A stretch of DNA of 64,000 bases, taken from Roseivivax lentus (GTDB lineage Bacteria > Pseudomonadota > Alphaproteobacteria > Rhodobacterales > Rhodobacteraceae). Below are positions 23,434-32,248 of the stretch, in pieces. The notes below the pieces were generated by a model. That model searched no databases. It was not told the origin of the DNA and saw only the letters and a program-made list of their open reading frames with translations. The position numbers and the translations under genes were made by a program. The stretch spans positions 62,001-126,000 of the forward strand of contig NZ_FTOQ01000003.1 of the NCBI RefSeq assembly GCF_900156805.1. Direction: 5' to 3'. The stretch's first letter is position 1, and each line of letters opens with the position of its first letter.

Positions 23434-24543
23434 GTGGGCGATTATGCCATCCTGATCGTCGACGACGACGATGGTGATCGCAAGATGATCACGCGTCTCC
23501 TCTCGAGGACCGGCCTTGGCTTGGTGATCGAGGAGGCGCGTTCGACCGAAGAGCTGAGCAGTATCGAGACCGAGCATCTCGACGCGGTCTTCCTCGACTA
23601 TTTGCTGCCGGGCGCCTCCGGTCTCAACGTGCTGAGCAAGGTACGGTCGCGCTGGCCGCAGGCGGCGGTTTTCATGATCACCGGGCAGGGCGACGAGGAT
23701 CTTGCGAAAAGCGCGATCCAGCTTGGGGCGGCGGATTACATCTCGAAGGCGTCGATCAACGGCGCGGCGCTGGAACGGATGCTGAAGACCGGGGTCGGTG
23801 CCGCGCGGATGCAATGGAAACTCGACGAACAGCGCCGCGACCTCGCGACCTTCTCCGAGGTGCTGGTGCACGATTTCAAGGCTCCGATCCGCGCGGTCAA
23901 TTACCTTGTCGAGCAGATCGCCGAGGATATCGAGGCCGGGCAGATGGAGGATGTCCAGGAAAGCCTGCGGCTTCTGCAGAAATCCTCGCGTCACATGCTG
24001 GAGACGATCAAGAGCCTGTCCGACCATATCCGCTTCGACCGCGAGGAAGTCTTCACCGACATCGCCGGCAGCGACCTGATCGACCAGGCGCTGAACGCGC
24101 TGTCCCAGGACCTCGCCGAAGCGGGCGCGGTGATCGATCTCGATCAGGTCGACGCCACGTCCCGGATCTATTGTCGCGCACCGCAGATCGCCCAGGTGCT
24201 GCAGAACCTCATCGCGAACGCCACCAAGTTCTCTCGCGACGGGCCGCCGGAGATTTCCCTGCGCCTCGAAAGCGGTCCGAACGGGCATCTCTTCGAAGTG
24301 TCCGATCGCGGGATCGGCATTGCGAAGGACCAGACCGAACGCATCTTCGAACCGTTCAAGCGCGCGCCGGGGACCACCGGGATCGCCGGGACCGGGCTTG
24401 GCCTCGCCACCTGCAAGAAGGTCGTGCTGCGCCATGGCGGCCGGATCTGGTGCCGTTCCGAACCCGGCAAGGGCACGCAGATCGCGTTCGAATTGCCCTA
24501 CGGCCCTGGCTGCGCGGCGGAGGACCGCTCGCGCGTCGGCTGA
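23434..24543 (+). CDS. REC-histidine kinase fusion protein
   Basis: 369 residues from GTG 23434, preceded by GAAGGAG. N-terminal REC domain (Asp10-13 cluster, phosphoacceptor Asp55 in FLDYLLPGASG), then a HisKA domain with His146 in VLVHDFKAPIRAVNYLVEQI and a HATPase domain (LIANATKFSRDGPPEISL, VSDRGIGIAKDQTERIF, GTGLGLATCKKVVLRHGG). No membrane segment, so it is cytoplasmic. The inverted order (receiver first) suits a kinase controlled by an upstream kinase. Last gene of the signalling cluster and convergent with the helicase gene. Confidence 0.9.
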   Translation: MGDYAILIVDDDDGDRKMITRLLSRTGLGLVIEEARSTEELSSIETEHLDAVFLDYLLPGASGLNVLSKVRSRWPQAAVFMITGQGDEDLAKSAIQLGAADYISKASINGAALERMLKTGVGAARMQWKLDEQRRDLATFSEVLVHDFKAPIRAVNYLVEQIAEDIEAGQMEDVQESLRLLQKSSRHMLETIKSLSDHIRFDREEVFTDIAGSDLIDQALNALSQDLAEAGAVIDLDQVDATSRIYCRAPQIAQVLQNLIANATKFSRDGPPEISLRLESGPNGHLFEVSDRGIGIAKDQTERIFEPFKRAPGTTGIAGTGLGLATCKKVVLRHGGRIWCRSEPGKGTQIAFELPYGPGCAAEDRSRVG

Positions 24544-24549
24544 CCTTTG

Positions 24550-26793
24550 TCAGCGCCGCCGCGGCGGCGTATCGCCGCCCCGGGCCTTTGCCCGCGCCGA
24601 GCCGCGCCGCTTTCCCATGGGCTGGGACGGATCCGCCGCGCCGGCGCGCGCGGTTCCGGCCGGTTTGGCGGCCTTGGACTTTGCGAATTTCGACTTCGCC
24701 GGGCCATGCGCCGACTTGGCGTCCTTGCGCGGCGCGCGCTGGTCCTCATGCGACGTTCGCGCGCCTTTGGAGGCCGGAGCCCGCCCGGCGCCCGGCTTCG
24801 CATCGGCCTTTTGCGATGCGGCACTTTCGGATGCTCCGCGCGCAGAAGACGGGGCCTTGGCATCTTTTCGCGAGGCGCGTGCGTCATCGTGCGAAGACGT
24901 ATGCGCGCCTTTCGGGGAAGAGGTCCGCCCGGCATAAGGCTTGGGTTTTGCCCCGGGCGAGGTCGCGCCGCCCGATGCGTCCCGCGGCGCGGACGGCGCC
25001 TTGGCGCGCGGAGCGGCCGGTTTGGCGTACTCGCCGGCATCGCCCGCCGCACGGCGCGGTGCCGGGCGCTTTTCGGATGCGCGCGGCGCCTCGGCAGGGG
25101 CGGATTTGGCCGGCTTGGGCCTGCCAGGACGGGCGCTATCGGTGCGGGCCTCCTTGGCACCCGGGGCCTCCGTCCGGCGCGGACGCGCGGGCGCGGCCGG
25201 AGCACCGGACGCGGCCGCTTCGGCGGCATTCTCCATGCGGCTCGCGCGCACGTCGTTTTCCAGCACGCCGTCCGGGCCGAGCGCGGCCAGCAGGCCGGGC
25301 ATCGCCGCTTCGGCGATTTCCACGCTCGTTTCCGTCTCGCCGACGCGGATCTTGCCGATCTGCTCCTTCTGCAGACCACCCGCACGGCACAGAAGCGGCA
25401 GAAGCCAGCGCGGCTCGGCCTTCTGGGCGCGTCCCACGGACAGGCGCAGCCAGGCCGACGGCCCGAACGGCGCCTTGTCCGCCGCTGGTGCGCGGGCGGG
25501 ACGCGTGTTCAACTCCTCGGGCGCGGAAAGGCCTGCCCGGTAGAGCCGGAGGCACGCTACCGCAATCTGTTCGGGCGTGAAGGTCTCGCGCAGCCGTGTC
25601 GCGAACGCGGCCTCGTCCTCGGTCGCGGCCCCTGTCCAGAGCGGGTCCTCGAGGAGCCGGGCCTCGTCGCGCGCCTGGATGTCCTCGAGCGTGGGTGCGG
25701 CGATCCAATCGGCCGAGATCTTGGCCCATTTCAGCAGCCGGGCGGCCTTGTTGGCCGCGCGGTCCGGCACGATCAGCGCCGAGATGCCCTTGCGCCCCGC
25801 GCGCCCCGTCCGTCCGGAGCGATGCAGCAGCGCCTCGGTGTTCTGCGGCAGGTCCGCATGCACGACCAGTTCGAGATTGGGCAGGTCGATGCCGCGTGCG
25901 GCCACGTCGGTGGCCACGCAGACCTTTGCCCGCCCGTCGCGCAGCGCCTGCAGCGCGTGGCTGCGCTCGTCCTGGCTCAACTCACCCGAAATGCTGACCA
26001 CGGACACGCCGCGATTGGCCAGCCGCGCGGTCAGCCGCGCCACCGCCGCCCGGGTATTGGCGAAGACGATCGCGGTCTGGGCATCGTGAAAGCGCAGCAG
26101 GTTCAGGATCGCGGCCTCGGCGTCGTGCTGGGCCACCTGGATCGCCTGGTAGGCGATATCGGCATGCTGGCTGCCCTTGGATTGCGTGCTGACGCGAACC
26201 GCATCGTGCTGGTAGCGCTTGGCCAGTTCGGCGATGGCGGGCGGCACCGTGGCCGAGAACATCAGCGTGCGCTTGCTCGCCGGCGTTTCGGCGAGCATGT
26301 ATTCGAGGTCCTCGCGGAAGCCGAGATCGAGCATCTCGTCGGCCTCGTCGAGCACGATCGCGCGGATGTCGCCCAGTTCCAGCGCGCCGCGCATGATGTG
26401 ATCGCGCAGCCGGCCCGGCGTGCCCACGACCATATGCGCGCCGCGTTCCAGCGTGCGACGCTCCTGCCGGGCATCCATGCCGCCGATGCAGGTGGCGACC
26501 TGCGCGCCGGTCTTGGCATAGAGCCATTCGAGTTCCCGCGCGACCTGCATCGCGAGTTCCCGCGTCGGCGCGACGATCAGCGCGAGGGGGGCGGCGGGCG
26601 GTCCGAAGGCGGACGCCTCCGCCAGAAGCGTGGACGCGATGGCAAGGCCGAAGCCGACCGTCTTGCCCGACCCGGTCTGCGCCGAGACGAGGAGATCGGC
26701 CGCGGCGAGTTCCGGCGCGGTCACCGCCTCCTGCACATCGGTCAGGGTGGTGTAGCCGCGCTCGCTCAGCGCTTCTGAAAGGGTCGGGATCAT
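24550..26793 (-). CDS. DEAD-box ATP-dependent RNA helicase
   Basis: 747 residues from the ATG at 26793 (MIPTLSEALSERGYTTLTDV), where the conserved Q-motif region begins. Helicase motifs: SAQTGSGKTVGFGLA (I), PTRELAMQVA (Ia), VLDEADEMLDLGF (II), MFSATVPP (III), VATDVAARGIDLPNLEL (V) and HRSGRTGRAGRKG (VI). A DbpA-like RNA-binding domain (about residues 470-545) is followed by a 200-residue Ala/Pro/Lys/Arg-rich disordered tail. Likely role: ribosome assembly or mRNA decay. The Shine-Dalgarno is weak. Unusual: the long basic tail. Confidence 0.93.
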   Translation of the reverse strand: MIPTLSEALSERGYTTLTDVQEAVTAPELAAADLLVSAQTGSGKTVGFGLAIASTLLAEASAFGPPAAPLALIVAPTRELAMQVARELEWLYAKTGAQVATCIGGMDARQERRTLERGAHMVVGTPGRLRDHIMRGALELGDIRAIVLDEADEMLDLGFREDLEYMLAETPASKRTLMFSATVPPAIAELAKRYQHDAVRVSTQSKGSQHADIAYQAIQVAQHDAEAAILNLLRFHDAQTAIVFANTRAAVARLTARLANRGVSVVSISGELSQDERSHALQALRDGRAKVCVATDVAARGIDLPNLELVVHADLPQNTEALLHRSGRTGRAGRKGISALIVPDRAANKAARLLKWAKISADWIAAPTLEDIQARDEARLLEDPLWTGAATEDEAAFATRLRETFTPEQIAVACLRLYRAGLSAPEELNTRPARAPAADKAPFGPSAWLRLSVGRAQKAEPRWLLPLLCRAGGLQKEQIGKIRVGETETSVEIAEAAMPGLLAALGPDGVLENDVRASRMENAAEAAASGAPAAPARPRRTEAPGAKEARTDSARPGRPKPAKSAPAEAPRASEKRPAPRRAAGDAGEYAKPAAPRAKAPSAPRDASGGATSPGAKPKPYAGRTSSPKGAHTSSHDDARASRKDAKAPSSARGASESAASQKADAKPGAGRAPASKGARTSHEDQRAPRKDAKSAHGPAKSKFAKSKAAKPAGTARAGAADPSQPMGKRRGSARAKARGGDTPPRRR

Positions 26794-27040
26794 TGCGGAA
26801 GGTCCATCGTCTGGCGCGGCACGCAGGAGGGCAGGGCACGCGGAAAGATGACCGCATATCCGCTCCGGGCCGAACTGTCCATGCATGGGGCCATGTGCGG
26901 CGTGCATGGGCGCCATGCCCGGGTGCACGGATCGGCCGCCCGGACAGGCCGCGGAATTTTCATGACGCCTAAAATTTACCGTTTGATAAAAAAATTTTCC
27001 GTGCAAAGCTCGGCCTCAAGGATGCAAACGGAGAGAATGC
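26794..27040 (+). promoter_or_regulatory. Divergent promoter region with RutR-like box (26975-26990)
   Basis: This gap separates the helicase gene from preT. An AT-rich stretch at 26971-27000 holds TTTACCGTTTGATAAA (26975-26990), matching 10 of the 14 defined bases of the RutR consensus TTGACCA-N2-TGGTCAA. The box lies about 50 bases before preT. The remainder, nearer the helicase gene, is GC-rich and shows no clear element. Confidence 0.5.
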
Positions 27041-28375
27041 ATGACCGACACGCTGACCCCCGGGATCGTCGCAGGCCGCCTGAGCGCGAAGGAGATCGCG
27101 GCGAATTTCGCCGATCTGCACGCCCCGCTCGATCCGCACGAGGCCGCCGTGGCCGCGGATCGCTGCTATTTCTGCTACGACGCGCCCTGCGTCACCGCCT
27201 GCCCGACCGATATCGACATCCCGCTCTTCATTCGTCAGATCGCGACCGGTCAGGCCGAGGCGGCGGGGCACACGATCTTCGAGCAGAACATTCTCGGCGG
27301 CATGTGCGCACGGGTCTGCCCGACCGAGGATCTCTGCGAAGGCGCCTGCGTGCGGGAAATGGCCGAGGGCAAACCGGTCGAGATCGGCCGTTTGCAGCGC
27401 TACGCGACCGACGCGGTGATGGCGCGCCAGGACCATCCGTTTTCCCGCGCGGCTGCGACCGGCAAGCGGATCGCGGTGGTCGGGGCGGGCCCGGCGGGGC
27501 TCTCCTGCGCGCATGGGCTTGCCCGGCGCGGTCACGACGTCGTCGTCTACGAGGCGAAGGCCAAGCCCGGCGGGCTCAACGAATTCGGCATCGCCGCCTA
27601 CAAGAGCACCGATGACTTCGCCCAGGCCGAGGTCGCCTGGCTGATGCAGATCGGCGGGATCGAGATGCGCCATGGCTGCGCGCTGGGGCGCGACGTCGCG
27701 CTGGCCGAGCTCGAGGCGGACTATGACGCGGTCTTCCTGGGGATTGGGCTCGGCGACGTGAACGCGCTCGACGTGGCCGGCGCCACGCGAGAGGGCGTTG
27801 GGGACGCGGTGGGCTTCATCGCCGATCTGCGCCAGGCCGCCGACCTGACCGCCTTGCCCGTGGGGCGCAATGTCGTGGTGATCGGCGGCGGCATGACCGC
27901 CATCGACGCCGCTGTGCAATCGAAGCTCCTCGGCGCCGAGACCGTGACCGTCGCCTATCGCCGCGGGCAGGACCGGATGGGCGCATCGCGCTACGAACAG
28001 GACCTCGCGACCTCGAAAGGAGTGCGGATCCTGTGCAATGTCTCGCCCGTGGCCATCCACGGCAATGGCGCGGCGGTGGAGATCGAGCTGGAATATACCC
28101 GGGAGGCCGGCACGGACCTGACCGGCACCGGCGAGACGATCCGGCTGCCCGCAGACCAGGTGTTCCGCGCCATCGGCCAGACGCTTGCTCCGCCGGACGG
28201 GATCGCGCGCGCCGGGACCAAGCTCAGCGTGTCGGGGCCCGGGCGGACCACGCGCGACAAGGTCTGGGCAGGCGGGGATTGCACGCCGGGCGACGACCTG
28301 ACGGTCGTCGCCGTGGCCGAGGGCCGCGACGCCGCTGCCGATATTCATGCCGTCCTCATGGGCGATGCGGGCTGA
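27041..28375 (+). CDS. preT: Dihydropyrimidine dehydrogenase subunit PreT
   Basis: 444 residues, homologous to E. coli PreT. N-terminal iron-sulfur motifs CYFCYDAPCVTACPTDIDIP (about residues 45-64) and GGMCARVCPTEDLCEGACVR, then an FAD/NAD(P) reductase fold with IAVVGAGPAGLSCAHGLARR and the second Rossmann motif VVVIGGGMTAIDAAVQSKLL. PreT takes electrons from NAD(P)H and passes them to PreA to reduce uracil or thymine to the dihydropyrimidine. 22 bases before preA; a RutR-like box lies upstream. Confidence 0.95.
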   Translation: MTDTLTPGIVAGRLSAKEIAANFADLHAPLDPHEAAVAADRCYFCYDAPCVTACPTDIDIPLFIRQIATGQAEAAGHTIFEQNILGGMCARVCPTEDLCEGACVREMAEGKPVEIGRLQRYATDAVMARQDHPFSRAAATGKRIAVVGAGPAGLSCAHGLARRGHDVVVYEAKAKPGGLNEFGIAAYKSTDDFAQAEVAWLMQIGGIEMRHGCALGRDVALAELEADYDAVFLGIGLGDVNALDVAGATREGVGDAVGFIADLRQAADLTALPVGRNVVVIGGGMTAIDAAVQSKLLGAETVTVAYRRGQDRMGASRYEQDLATSKGVRILCNVSPVAIHGNGAAVEIELEYTREAGTDLTGTGETIRLPADQVFRAIGQTLAPPDGIARAGTKLSVSGPGRTTRDKVWAGGDCTPGDDLTVVAVAEGRDAAADIHAVLMGDAG

Positions 28376-28397
28376 GCCCGGGAAGGAGACACCTGTC

Positions 28398-29705
28398 ATG
28401 GCCGATCTGACGACCAATTTCGTGGGCATCGAAAGCCCCAACCCCTTCTGGCTGGCCTCCGCGCCGCCGACCGACAAGGAATACAACGTGCGCCGTGCCT
28501 TCGAGGCGGGCTGGGGCGGGGTCGTCTGGAAGACGCTCGGCTCCGAGGGCCCGCCCGTCGTCAACGTGAACGGGCCGCGCTACGGGGTGGTCTACGGCGC
28601 CGATCGCCGCGTGCTCGGGCTCAACAATATCGAGCTGATCACCGATCGCCCGCTCGAGGTGAACCTCGAGGAAATGGCGCGGGTGAAGGCCGATTTTCCC
28701 GACCGGGCGCTGATCGCCTCGATCATGGTGCCCTGCGAGGAAGCCGCCTGGAAGGCGATCCTGCCGCGCGTGGCGGAAACCGGGGCCGACGGGATCGAGC
28801 TGAATTTCGGCTGCCCGCACGGCATGAGCGAGCGCGGCATGGGCTCTGCCGTGGGGCAGGTACCGGAATACATCGAAATGGTCACGCGCTGGTGCAAGAC
28901 CTATTACGACAAGCCGGTGATCGTGAAGCTGACGCCCAACATCACCGATATCCGCAAGCCCGCGGCGGCGGCGCGCAATGGCGGGGCGGACGCGGTGTCC
29001 CTGATCAACACGATCAACTCGATCACGTCCGTCGATCTCGACCGGATGTGCCCTGAGCCCACGATCGACGGCAAGGGCAGCCATGGCGGCTATTGCGGCC
29101 CGGCGGTCAAGCCCATCGCGCTGTCCATGGTGTCGGAAATCGCCCGCGCCGAGGCCACGCGCGGTTTGCCGATCTCGGGCATCGGCGGCGTGACGACCTG
29201 GCGCGACGCGGCCGAGTACATGGCGCTCGGCTGCGGCAACGTCCAGGTCTGCACGGCGGCCATGACCTACGGGTTTCGCATCGTCGAGGAGATGAAGCGC
29301 GGCCTCTCCGCCTGGATGGACGAGAAAGGCTACGCCCGGACGTCGGACTTCGTGGGCATGGCCGTGCCCAACGTGACCGACTGGCAGTACCTGAACCTCA
29401 ATTACGTCACCAAGGCCCGCATCGATCCCGAGGCCTGCATCCAGTGCGGTCGCTGCTACGCGGCCTGCGAAGACACGTCCCACCAGGCGATCGCGATGAA
29501 GCCCGGGCGGGTCTTCGAGGTGATCGACGCGGAATGCGTCGCCTGCAATCTCTGCGTCGACGTCTGCCCGGTCGAGAATTGCATCTCCATGGTCGAACTT
29601 GCGCCCGGGGAAACGGACCCGCGCACCGGCAAAGTAGTGGAAGAGGCTTATGCCAACTGGACGCAGCATCCGAACAATCCGATGGCGGTGAAGGCGGCCG
29701 AGTAG
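28398..29705 (+). CDS. preA: Dihydropyrimidine dehydrogenase subunit PreA
   Basis: 435 residues from ATG 28398 (AGGAGAC upstream). A dihydroorotate-dehydrogenase-like FMN TIM barrel (ESPNPFWLASAPPTDKEYNV at the start, LNFGCPHGMSERGMG) is followed by a C-terminal 2x4Fe-4S ferredoxin domain with CIQCGRCYAACEDTSHQAI and CVACNLCVDVCPVENCISM. It catalyses the first reductive step on uracil and thymine together with PreT. Hydrolysis of the product is handled by the genes at 31-34 kb. Confidence 0.96.
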   Translation: MADLTTNFVGIESPNPFWLASAPPTDKEYNVRRAFEAGWGGVVWKTLGSEGPPVVNVNGPRYGVVYGADRRVLGLNNIELITDRPLEVNLEEMARVKADFPDRALIASIMVPCEEAAWKAILPRVAETGADGIELNFGCPHGMSERGMGSAVGQVPEYIEMVTRWCKTYYDKPVIVKLTPNITDIRKPAAAARNGGADAVSLINTINSITSVDLDRMCPEPTIDGKGSHGGYCGPAVKPIALSMVSEIARAEATRGLPISGIGGVTTWRDAAEYMALGCGNVQVCTAAMTYGFRIVEEMKRGLSAWMDEKGYARTSDFVGMAVPNVTDWQYLNLNYVTKARIDPEACIQCGRCYAACEDTSHQAIAMKPGRVFEVIDAECVACNLCVDVCPVENCISMVELAPGETDPRTGKVVEEAYANWTQHPNNPMAVKAAE

Positions 29706-29814
29706 GTGCAGGCGGTTGTGCGCGGGTTGATCCGGCCAGGTCATGCGGAGGCATCTGTCCTTCGCATGATCGTTCTAAGCTGATGGCAGCAGATTGCGAT
29801 TTCCCGGTCGAAGA

Positions 29815-29863
29815 TTGAGATTATTAATTAATAATCTCAACACGATCTTAATTAAGATCGTGT
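29815..29863. repeat. Two abutting perfect palindromes centred on TTAATTAA
   Basis: Palindrome 1 (29815-29840, 26 bases): TTGAGATTATTAA and its exact mirror. Palindrome 2 (29840-29863, 24 bases): ACACGATCTTAA and its exact mirror. They share one base, and their centres are 24 bases apart. GC is 4/26 and 8/24 in a GC-rich genome. The 8-base word AGATTGCG lies on both sides (29791-29798 and 29865-29872). The pair sits between the convergent ends of preA and a small minus-strand gene: perhaps a bidirectional terminator or a protein-binding site. Confidence 0.85.
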
Positions 29864-29872
29864 AAGATTGCG

Positions 29873-30109
29873 TCAGACCAAGACGGTCAAGTGCCCGGAA
29901 TTGCAGATGACAATCAACTGCCCGCCGCATTCCACCAAGTGAAATCCGCGCATGCGCACCTCGCGCTTGAAGGCTTCCCGACCGATCATCCGATCGACGT
30001 CCCGGACCGAACGCCGCACGACGCCTCCTTTCGCAACGGCCTGGGCCCCGAACAATTGAGCCAGCCATTGCTCCCGGGTCGGAGGAGCTGTGACACGGTG
30101 CATCTGCAT
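29873..30109 (-). CDS. Small conserved-looking hypothetical protein
   Basis: 78 residues (start at 30109, or Met two codons later). TREQWLAQLFGAQAVAKGGV then VVRRSVRDVDRMIGREAFKR and a beta-rich C-terminus (GFHLVECGGQLIVICNSGHL). I recall similar short proteins in Rhodobacteraceae annotated as hypothetical or, doubtfully, phosphoribosylanthranilate isomerase; it is far too short for that enzyme. No signal peptide or membrane helix. It lies downstream of and codirectional with rutR (35 bases from its stop), and the AT-rich palindromes follow its stop by 10 bases. Function unknown. Confidence 0.6.
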   Translation of the reverse strand: MQMHRVTAPPTREQWLAQLFGAQAVAKGGVVRRSVRDVDRMIGREAFKREVRMRGFHLVECGGQLIVICNSGHLTVLV

Positions 30110-30144
30110 GCACCGACGTTACCGTGCGCAGGGTTAAGGCAAAG

Positions 30145-30795
30145 TTAAGCAGGCCGGGGTGTCAGCAGGCTGCGGAACATCTTTTCCACATGCGTCCGGG
30201 CGCGTTCCCACCCGGCGGAGGAATGCCCGACGAGCACGCCGACCTGCGCTTCAAAATCGGCGTAGTGCTGGGTCACCGCCCAAATGGTGAACAACAGATG
30301 CTCCGGATCGACGGCGGCGATCTCGCCTTGATCGATCCATTGCCGGATCAGCGCGCATTTTGCGTCGAACAGAGGCTTCAGCCCGGCCTCCAGATGCGGA
30401 CCCATCCGCGGCGCGCCCTGCAGGATTTCATTGGCGAAGAGCCGGCTTTCGCGCGGCATGCGGCGGCTCATCTCCAGCTTGGTCAGCACGTAGGACATGA
30501 TCGCCTCGAGCGGCTCATCCGCATCGTCCAGGGCCTCGAGCGGGGCCAGCCATTCCTGCATCAGCGTGTTCAGCAGCGCCACGTGAATGGCTTCCTTGCT
30601 GTCGAAATAATACAGCATGTTGGGCTTCGACATGGCCGCACAATCGGCGATTTCATCGAGCGTCGCTCCGCGGAACCCTTGCGCCGAGAACACCTCGAGC
30701 GCGGCTTCCAGAATGCGCTGGCGGTTGCGCTGTTGGATGCGGCTCAGCGGCTTTTCCGCGCCATGAGGGTCTTGCGGCGGGACAGCTGTGGCCAT
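30145..30795 (-). CDS. rutR: RutR-like TetR regulator of pyrimidine catabolism
   Basis: 216 residues from ATG 30795 (E. coli RutR has 212). TetR HTH: RQRILEAALEVFSAQGFRGA, then DEIADCAAMSKPNMLYYFDS, with a C-terminal RutR-type (YcdC) ligand domain (LFTIWAVTQHYADFEAQVGV). RutR is released from DNA by uracil (and thymine). It is divergent from the amidase operon, with a near-consensus RutR box in the shared 200-base region, and a second weaker box precedes preT. The sequence thus shows regulator, target sites and pathway genes together. Confidence 0.9.
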   Translation of the reverse strand: MATAVPPQDPHGAEKPLSRIQQRNRQRILEAALEVFSAQGFRGATLDEIADCAAMSKPNMLYYFDSKEAIHVALLNTLMQEWLAPLEALDDADEPLEAIMSYVLTKLEMSRRMPRESRLFANEILQGAPRMGPHLEAGLKPLFDAKCALIRQWIDQGEIAAVDPEHLLFTIWAVTQHYADFEAQVGVLVGHSSAGWERARTHVEKMFRSLLTPRPA

Positions 30796-30928
30796 GAACG
30801 GGATCCTGGTGATGCGTGAGTGGTCAGAGACTGGGCAGAGGCAGGTCAGTAAGTGCCCGGCACGACGTTCCGGGAAGAAGAGACGGGCGCCGCCGCTTGA
30901 CAGGGGGGCAGACGGTTGCAATCGTGAC

Positions 30929-30944
30929 TTGACCAAATGGTAAA
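30929..30944. promoter_or_regulatory. RutR box in the rutR / amidase intergenic region
   Basis: TTGACCAAATGGTAAA matches the E. coli RutR consensus TTGACCA-N2-TGGTCAA at 13 of 14 defined positions. It lies about 54 bases before the amidase ATG and about 134 bases before rutR, in the divergent region 30796-30997, so both could be controlled. Confidence 0.8.
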
Positions 30945-30997
30945 AAACCAGACGGGGTGCGGTCAAGCGCTCCGCGGCAGATCGACAGGGGCAGGAT

Positions 30998-32248
30998 ATG
31001 GCGGCACCGGGCGAAAATCTCAGGATCAACGGTGACAGGCTGTGGGACAGCCTGATGGAGATGGCCAAGATCGGCCCCGGCGTCGCAGGGGGCAACAACC
31101 GCCAGACGCTGACCGATGCCGATGCCGAAGGCCGCGCGCTGTTCCAGTCCTGGTGCGAAGCGGCCGGTTGCACGATGGGGCTCGACCAGATGGGCAACAT
31201 GTTCGCGCGGCGCGAGGGCACCGAATCCGAGGCGCTGCCGGTCTATGTGGGCAGCCATCTCGACACGCAGCCCACGGGCGGCAAATACGACGGTGTACTG
31301 GGGGTCCTCGGCGGGCTCGAGATCCTGCGCACGCTGAACGATCTGGGCATCAAGACCAAGCACCCGATCGTGGTCACCAATTTCACCAACGAAGAGGGCA
31401 CGCGCTTCGCACCGGCCATGCTGTCCTCCGGCGTCTTTGCGGGCATTCACGATCAGGATTGGGCTTACGCGCGCACCGACGCCGCGGGCAAGACCTTCGG
31501 CGGTGAGCTGGAACGCATCGGTTGGAAGGGCGACGAAGAGGTGGGTGCGCGCAAGATGCACGCCTTCTTCGAACTGCATATCGAACAGGGCCCGATCCTC
31601 GAGGCCGAGGAAAAGGATATCGGCGTCGTGACGCATGGGCAGGGGCTCAGCTGGACCCAGATCACCGTGACCGGCAAGGACGCGCATACCGGTTCCACCC
31701 CGATGCCGATGCGCAAGAACGCAGGCCTCGGCATGGCGCGCATCCTGGAGAAGGTCGAAGAAATCGCCTGGTCGCACGCACCTCACGCGGTGGGGGCCGC
31801 GGGCCATATCGACGTCTATCCCAATTCGCGCAACGTGATCCCGGGCAAGGTCGTCTTCACCGTCGATTTCCGCTCGCCCGAGCTTGCGGTGATCGAGGAC
31901 ATGGAGACGCGTCTGCGCATCGAGGCCCAGAAGATCGCCGACGACATGGGGCTCGAGATCGAATTCGAGAAAGTGGGTGGATTCGATCCCGTGACCTTCG
32001 ATGCTGGCTGCGTCACGGCGGTGCGCGCTGCTGCCGAGCGGCTGGGCTATTCGCATCGCGACATCATCTCGGGCGCGGGTCACGATGCCTGCTGGATCAA
32101 CCAGGTCGCGCCCACGGCGATGATCATGTGCCCCTGCGTGGACGGTCTTAGCCATAACGAGGCCGAGGAGATTTCCAAGGACTGGGCGGCAGCGGGCGCG
32201 GATGTGCTGATGCATGCGGTGGTGGAGACGGCGGAGATCGTGGAGTGA
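30998..32248 (+). CDS. N-carbamoyl-beta-alanine amidase / Zn-dependent hydantoinase-type hydrolase
   Basis: 416 residues, M20 peptidase-type fold. Metal motifs GSHLDTQPTGGKYDGVLGVL and NEEGTRFAPAMLSSG plus DFRSPE are those of beta-ureidopropionase-type (HyuC/AmaB) amidases. It cleaves N-carbamoyl-beta-alanine (or the methyl form from thymine) to beta-alanine, CO2 and ammonia, the third reductive step. AGGGGCAGG precedes the ATG. The stop overlaps the next small gene (GTGA). Confidence 0.9.
   Translation: MAAPGENLRINGDRLWDSLMEMAKIGPGVAGGNNRQTLTDADAEGRALFQSWCEAAGCTMGLDQMGNMFARREGTESEALPVYVGSHLDTQPTGGKYDGVLGVLGGLEILRTLNDLGIKTKHPIVVTNFTNEEGTRFAPAMLSSGVFAGIHDQDWAYARTDAAGKTFGGELERIGWKGDEEVGARKMHAFFELHIEQGPILEAEEKDIGVVTHGQGLSWTQITVTGKDAHTGSTPMPMRKNAGLGMARILEKVEEIAWSHAPHAVGAAGHIDVYPNSRNVIPGKVVFTVDFRSPELAVIEDMETRLRIEAQKIADDMGLEIEFEKVGGFDPVTFDAGCVTAVRAAAERLGYSHRDIISGAGHDACWINQVAPTAMIMCPCVDGLSHNEAEEISKDWAAAGADVLMHAVVETAEIVE

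Noticed and set aside
24550-25250. Repetitive helicase tail as tandem DNA repeats or a CRISPR-like array
   Set aside because: The repeats are protein-level low complexity without regular spacing or identical DNA units.
26985-27000. Short A/T run before preT as a possible insertion-sequence remnant
   Set aside because: No terminal repeats or transposase fragments are nearby; promoter or operator function explains it better.
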